In this document: piece after piece, positions 6,779-8,207 of the stretch
Numbering within the stretch: position 1 is the first letter of the stretch
Layout of the letters: each line of letters begins with the position of its first letter
Assembly: GCA_021738105.1 (NCBI GenBank)
Contig: JAIPCS010000151.1
Location: 1-8,207, forward strand
Direction: 5' to 3'
Length of the DNA stretch: 8,207 nucleotides
Origin: Sulfuritalea sp.
GTDB taxonomy: Bacteria; Pseudomonadota; Gammaproteobacteria; Burkholderiales; Rhodocyclaceae
Made by a program: the position numbers and the translations under genes
The notes under the pieces: generated by a model
Seen by the model: only the letters and a program-made list of their open reading frames with translations
Told to the model about the DNA's origin: nothing
The model's database searches: none

Positions 6779-7069
6779 TTATTTGGGGGGCAGCGCGAGA
6801 CTCTTCTGCCGTACCCGCTCCCGATAGGCATCCTGATCCTTGCTGAACTCGGGGAAGCTGACGACGCCCATCAGCAAGGAAATTGCCATAACAACTGCGG
6901 CGAACATCCGGCGCTTTGGATTGCCGAACAGAAGCGGGATGAGTGCAATCAGACCGGCGAGTGCGGTGAAAATGAAGCGCCCGCCGGGGGATTCGATCAG
7001 CACACCCGGGACCAGAAAAAGCAGCGCCAGCCAGGTCAGGGCATTCACCGATGTTTCGGGCAGTCGCAT
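6779..7069 (-). CDS. small membrane protein, three predicted helices, function unknown
   Basis: I do not recognise this 96-residue protein. It has three hydrophobic stretches fit for membrane helices at about residues 8-25, 31-49 and 55-72, then a charged tail of about 24 residues (KDQDAYRERVRQK in its middle). NPKRR at 50-54 between helices 2 and 3 is positive and would tend to stay cytoplasmic, placing the N-terminus and helix 1-2 loop by alternation. I chose the ATG at 7069; an in-frame TTG at 7078 adds three residues. No strong Shine-Dalgarno is visible for either. It is convergent with the second regulator (25 bases apart) and divergent from the HflX-like gene. The hydrophobic pattern and normal codon use argue it is real, but it could be lineage-restricted. 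No functional claim is made. Confidence 0.6.
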   Translation of the reverse strand: MRLPETSVNALTWLALLFLVPGVLIESPGGRFIFTALAGLIALIPLLFGNPKRRMFAAVVMAISLLMGVVSFPEFSKDQDAYRERVRQKSLALPPK

Positions 7070-7221
7070 GGTGGGCAAGAGAGTCCGGGAGAATCGATAG
7101 ATTACGCCGAAAAATCCGCGAAAAGGTCGTGGTTTTGCGTGCGTTTCACCGGGTGGATGCGGGCGGAATCGTATTGACGAGTACTATCCGCCTTCACCAA
7201 GCCCAACGAACCCCTCCCCGA
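7070..7221. promoter_or_regulatory. divergent gap between membrane protein and HflX-like gene
   Basis: About 150 bases with no supported gene that should hold promoters for both neighbours. An imperfect inverted repeat, GGCGGA (7162-7167) and TCCGCC (7187-7192) with a 19-base spacer, lies about 30 bases before the GTPase start. TACTAT at 7182-7187 is a fair -10 match but lacks a -35 box. I assign no defined promoter. Confidence 0.25.
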
Positions 7222-8207
7222 ATGCGCCAGCAAGAAAAAGACACGCCCCAATACGCCATTGTCGCGGCCGTGCAACTGCCCAATGTCAGCGACATCGAGT
7301 TCGAGTCATCGCTGGCTGAACTGCGCGATCTGGCCAAGACGCTGGGCTACCAGATCACCGCCACCTTCACACAGAAGCGCACCAGCTTCGACGCCACCGC
7401 CTATTTGGGCACCGGCAAGCGGGAGGAGATCCGCGCCTTCGTCGACAGCGAACCCGCACCCGGACCCTCCGAGAAGCCGCTGCAGGGGCCGGCCGACCCG
7501 GAGGCCGGCACCATCGCCGCCATTTTCGTCGATCACGAGATCTCGCCTTCCCAGGCGCGCAACCTCGAAAAGGAAGTCGGCTGCGAAGTGATGGACCGCA
7601 CCATGGTCATTCTCGAAATCTTCCACCGCCACGCCACCTCCCGCGCCGCCCGCGCACAGGTCGAGATCGCCCGGCTGGGCTACATGGCGCCGCGCCTGCG
7701 CGAAGCGGCCAAACTGGCCGGGCCGCAAGGTCGTCAGCGCAGCGGCACGGGCGGACGCGGTGCCGGCGAATCGCACACCGAGCTGGACCGACGCAAGATA
7801 CGCGACCGCATTGCCGAACTGCAGCAGGAAATCATTGCCATGGAAGCCGAGCGGCAGACGCAAAAAGCCCGCCGGCAGGCACGCCAGGGAGGCGCCAGCG
7901 TGGCGCTGGTCGGCTACACCAATGCCGGAAAATCCACCCTGATGCGCGCCCTTACCGCCAGCGACGTGCTGGTTGAAAACAAGCTGTTCGCCACGCTCGA
8001 CACCACCGTGCGCGCCCTCCAGCCCGAGAGCCGCCCGCGCGTGCTGCTCAGCGACACCGTCGGCTTCATCAAGAATCTGCCGCACGGGCTGGTCGCCTCA
8101 TTCAAATCGACACTCGACGAAGCGCTCGATGCCGCGCTGCTGCTCCATGTCATCGACGCCAGCGACCCCGGCTTCGAACGTCAGCTCACCGTCACCGACA
8201 AGGTGCT
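7222..8207 (+). CDS. hflX: HflX-family ribosome-associated GTPase, N-terminal 328 residues, gene continues past right edge
   Basis: The frame from the ATG at 7222 is open to the window edge. Residues 11-150 form the HflX N-terminal domain, including VDHEISPSQARNLEKEVG and a ME-R-type segment ending EIFHRHATSRAARAQVEIARL. A glycine-rich GTGGRGAGESHTELDRR and a helical segment rich in Q, E and R follow. The GTPase domain then starts: G1/P-loop GYTNAGKST at 231-239, G2 threonines T261-T262 in LDTTVR, and G3 DTVGFI from D278. The NKxD motif lies beyond the edge. HflX proteins bind the 50S subunit and split or rescue stalled ribosomes, notably in heat shock. The glycine-rich segment departs from the usual GGIGxRGPGExxLExDRR, and about 20 residues rich in proline (76-95) are inserted before the VDHE strand. 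No hfq lies upstream. It may be a paralogue of the main hflX. The start lacks a good Shine-Dalgarno. Confidence 0.85.
   Translation, partial: MRQQEKDTPQYAIVAAVQLPNVSDIEFESSLAELRDLAKTLGYQITATFTQKRTSFDATAYLGTGKREEIRAFVDSEPAPGPSEKPLQGPADPEAGTIAAIFVDHEISPSQARNLEKEVGCEVMDRTMVILEIFHRHATSRAARAQVEIARLGYMAPRLREAAKLAGPQGRQRSGTGGRGAGESHTELDRRKIRDRIAELQQEIIAMEAERQTQKARRQARQGGASVALVGYTNAGKSTLMRALTASDVLVENKLFATLDTTVRALQPESRPRVLLSDTVGFIKNLPHGLVASFKSTLDEALDAALLLHVIDASDPGFERQLTVTDKV

Noticed and set aside
6070..6831. Minus-strand open frame of 253 codons
   Set aside because: It is antisense to both receiver genes, whose catalytic residues are all in place on the plus strand.
6542..7177. Plus-strand open frame of 211 codons
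   Set aside because: It overlaps the second receiver out of frame and runs opposite the small membrane protein. Its composition is polar and low in any recognisable domain.
7306..8085. Minus-strand open frame of 259 codons
   Set aside because: It is antisense to the HflX-like GTPase, which has intact G1, G2 and G3 motifs.

Overview
The window looks like chromosomal DNA of a GC-rich Gram-negative bacterium, most likely a betaproteobacterium (Rhodocyclales or a similar environmental group). That placement is an inference from codon use, a predicted lipoprotein c-type cytochrome, a FadD-like acyl-CoA ligase and a PAS-rich cytosolic histidine kinase; no marker gene fixes the taxon. I see no tRNA, rRNA, CRISPR array, insertion sequence or phage gene.

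Left part (1-1682): a partial FAD-dependent dehydrogenase of the COG2509 type runs leftward off the window edge. After a divergent gap of 180 bp comes a small rightward c-type cytochrome predicted to be a lipoprotein. Facing it on the minus strand is a glutathione S-transferase gene that keeps its N-terminal thioredoxin-like domain but has lost its C-terminal domain; its reading frame continues antisense through the cytochrome gene.

Centre (1683-6753): a complete long-chain-type acyl-CoA ligase is followed after 131 bp by a compact signalling operon. The operon encodes an 880-residue soluble histidine kinase with five PAS domains, then two receiver-only response regulators. The kinase stop and first regulator start are directly adjacent, and the two regulators overlap by one base, so translation is probably coupled. 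The two regulators are clear tandem paralogues (about 60 of 115 aligned residues identical by hand count). No DNA-binding or enzymatic output domain is present, so the output must be a partner protein or a phosphorelay encoded elsewhere.

Right part (6754-8207): a small three-helix membrane protein of unknown function lies on the minus strand, convergent with the regulators. Divergent from it starts an HflX-family GTPase that runs off the right edge. Its glycine-rich segment differs from the usual HflX pattern, and hfq is not upstream of it, which suggests a paralogue rather than the standard hfq-hflX-hflKC locus gene.

Only the kinase-regulator trio can be called a functional unit from sequence. 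The acyl-CoA ligase may be co-transcribed with it, but nothing proves a link. The most notable features are the output-less multi-PAS system with duplicated receivers, the broken GST gene, and the divergent HflX.
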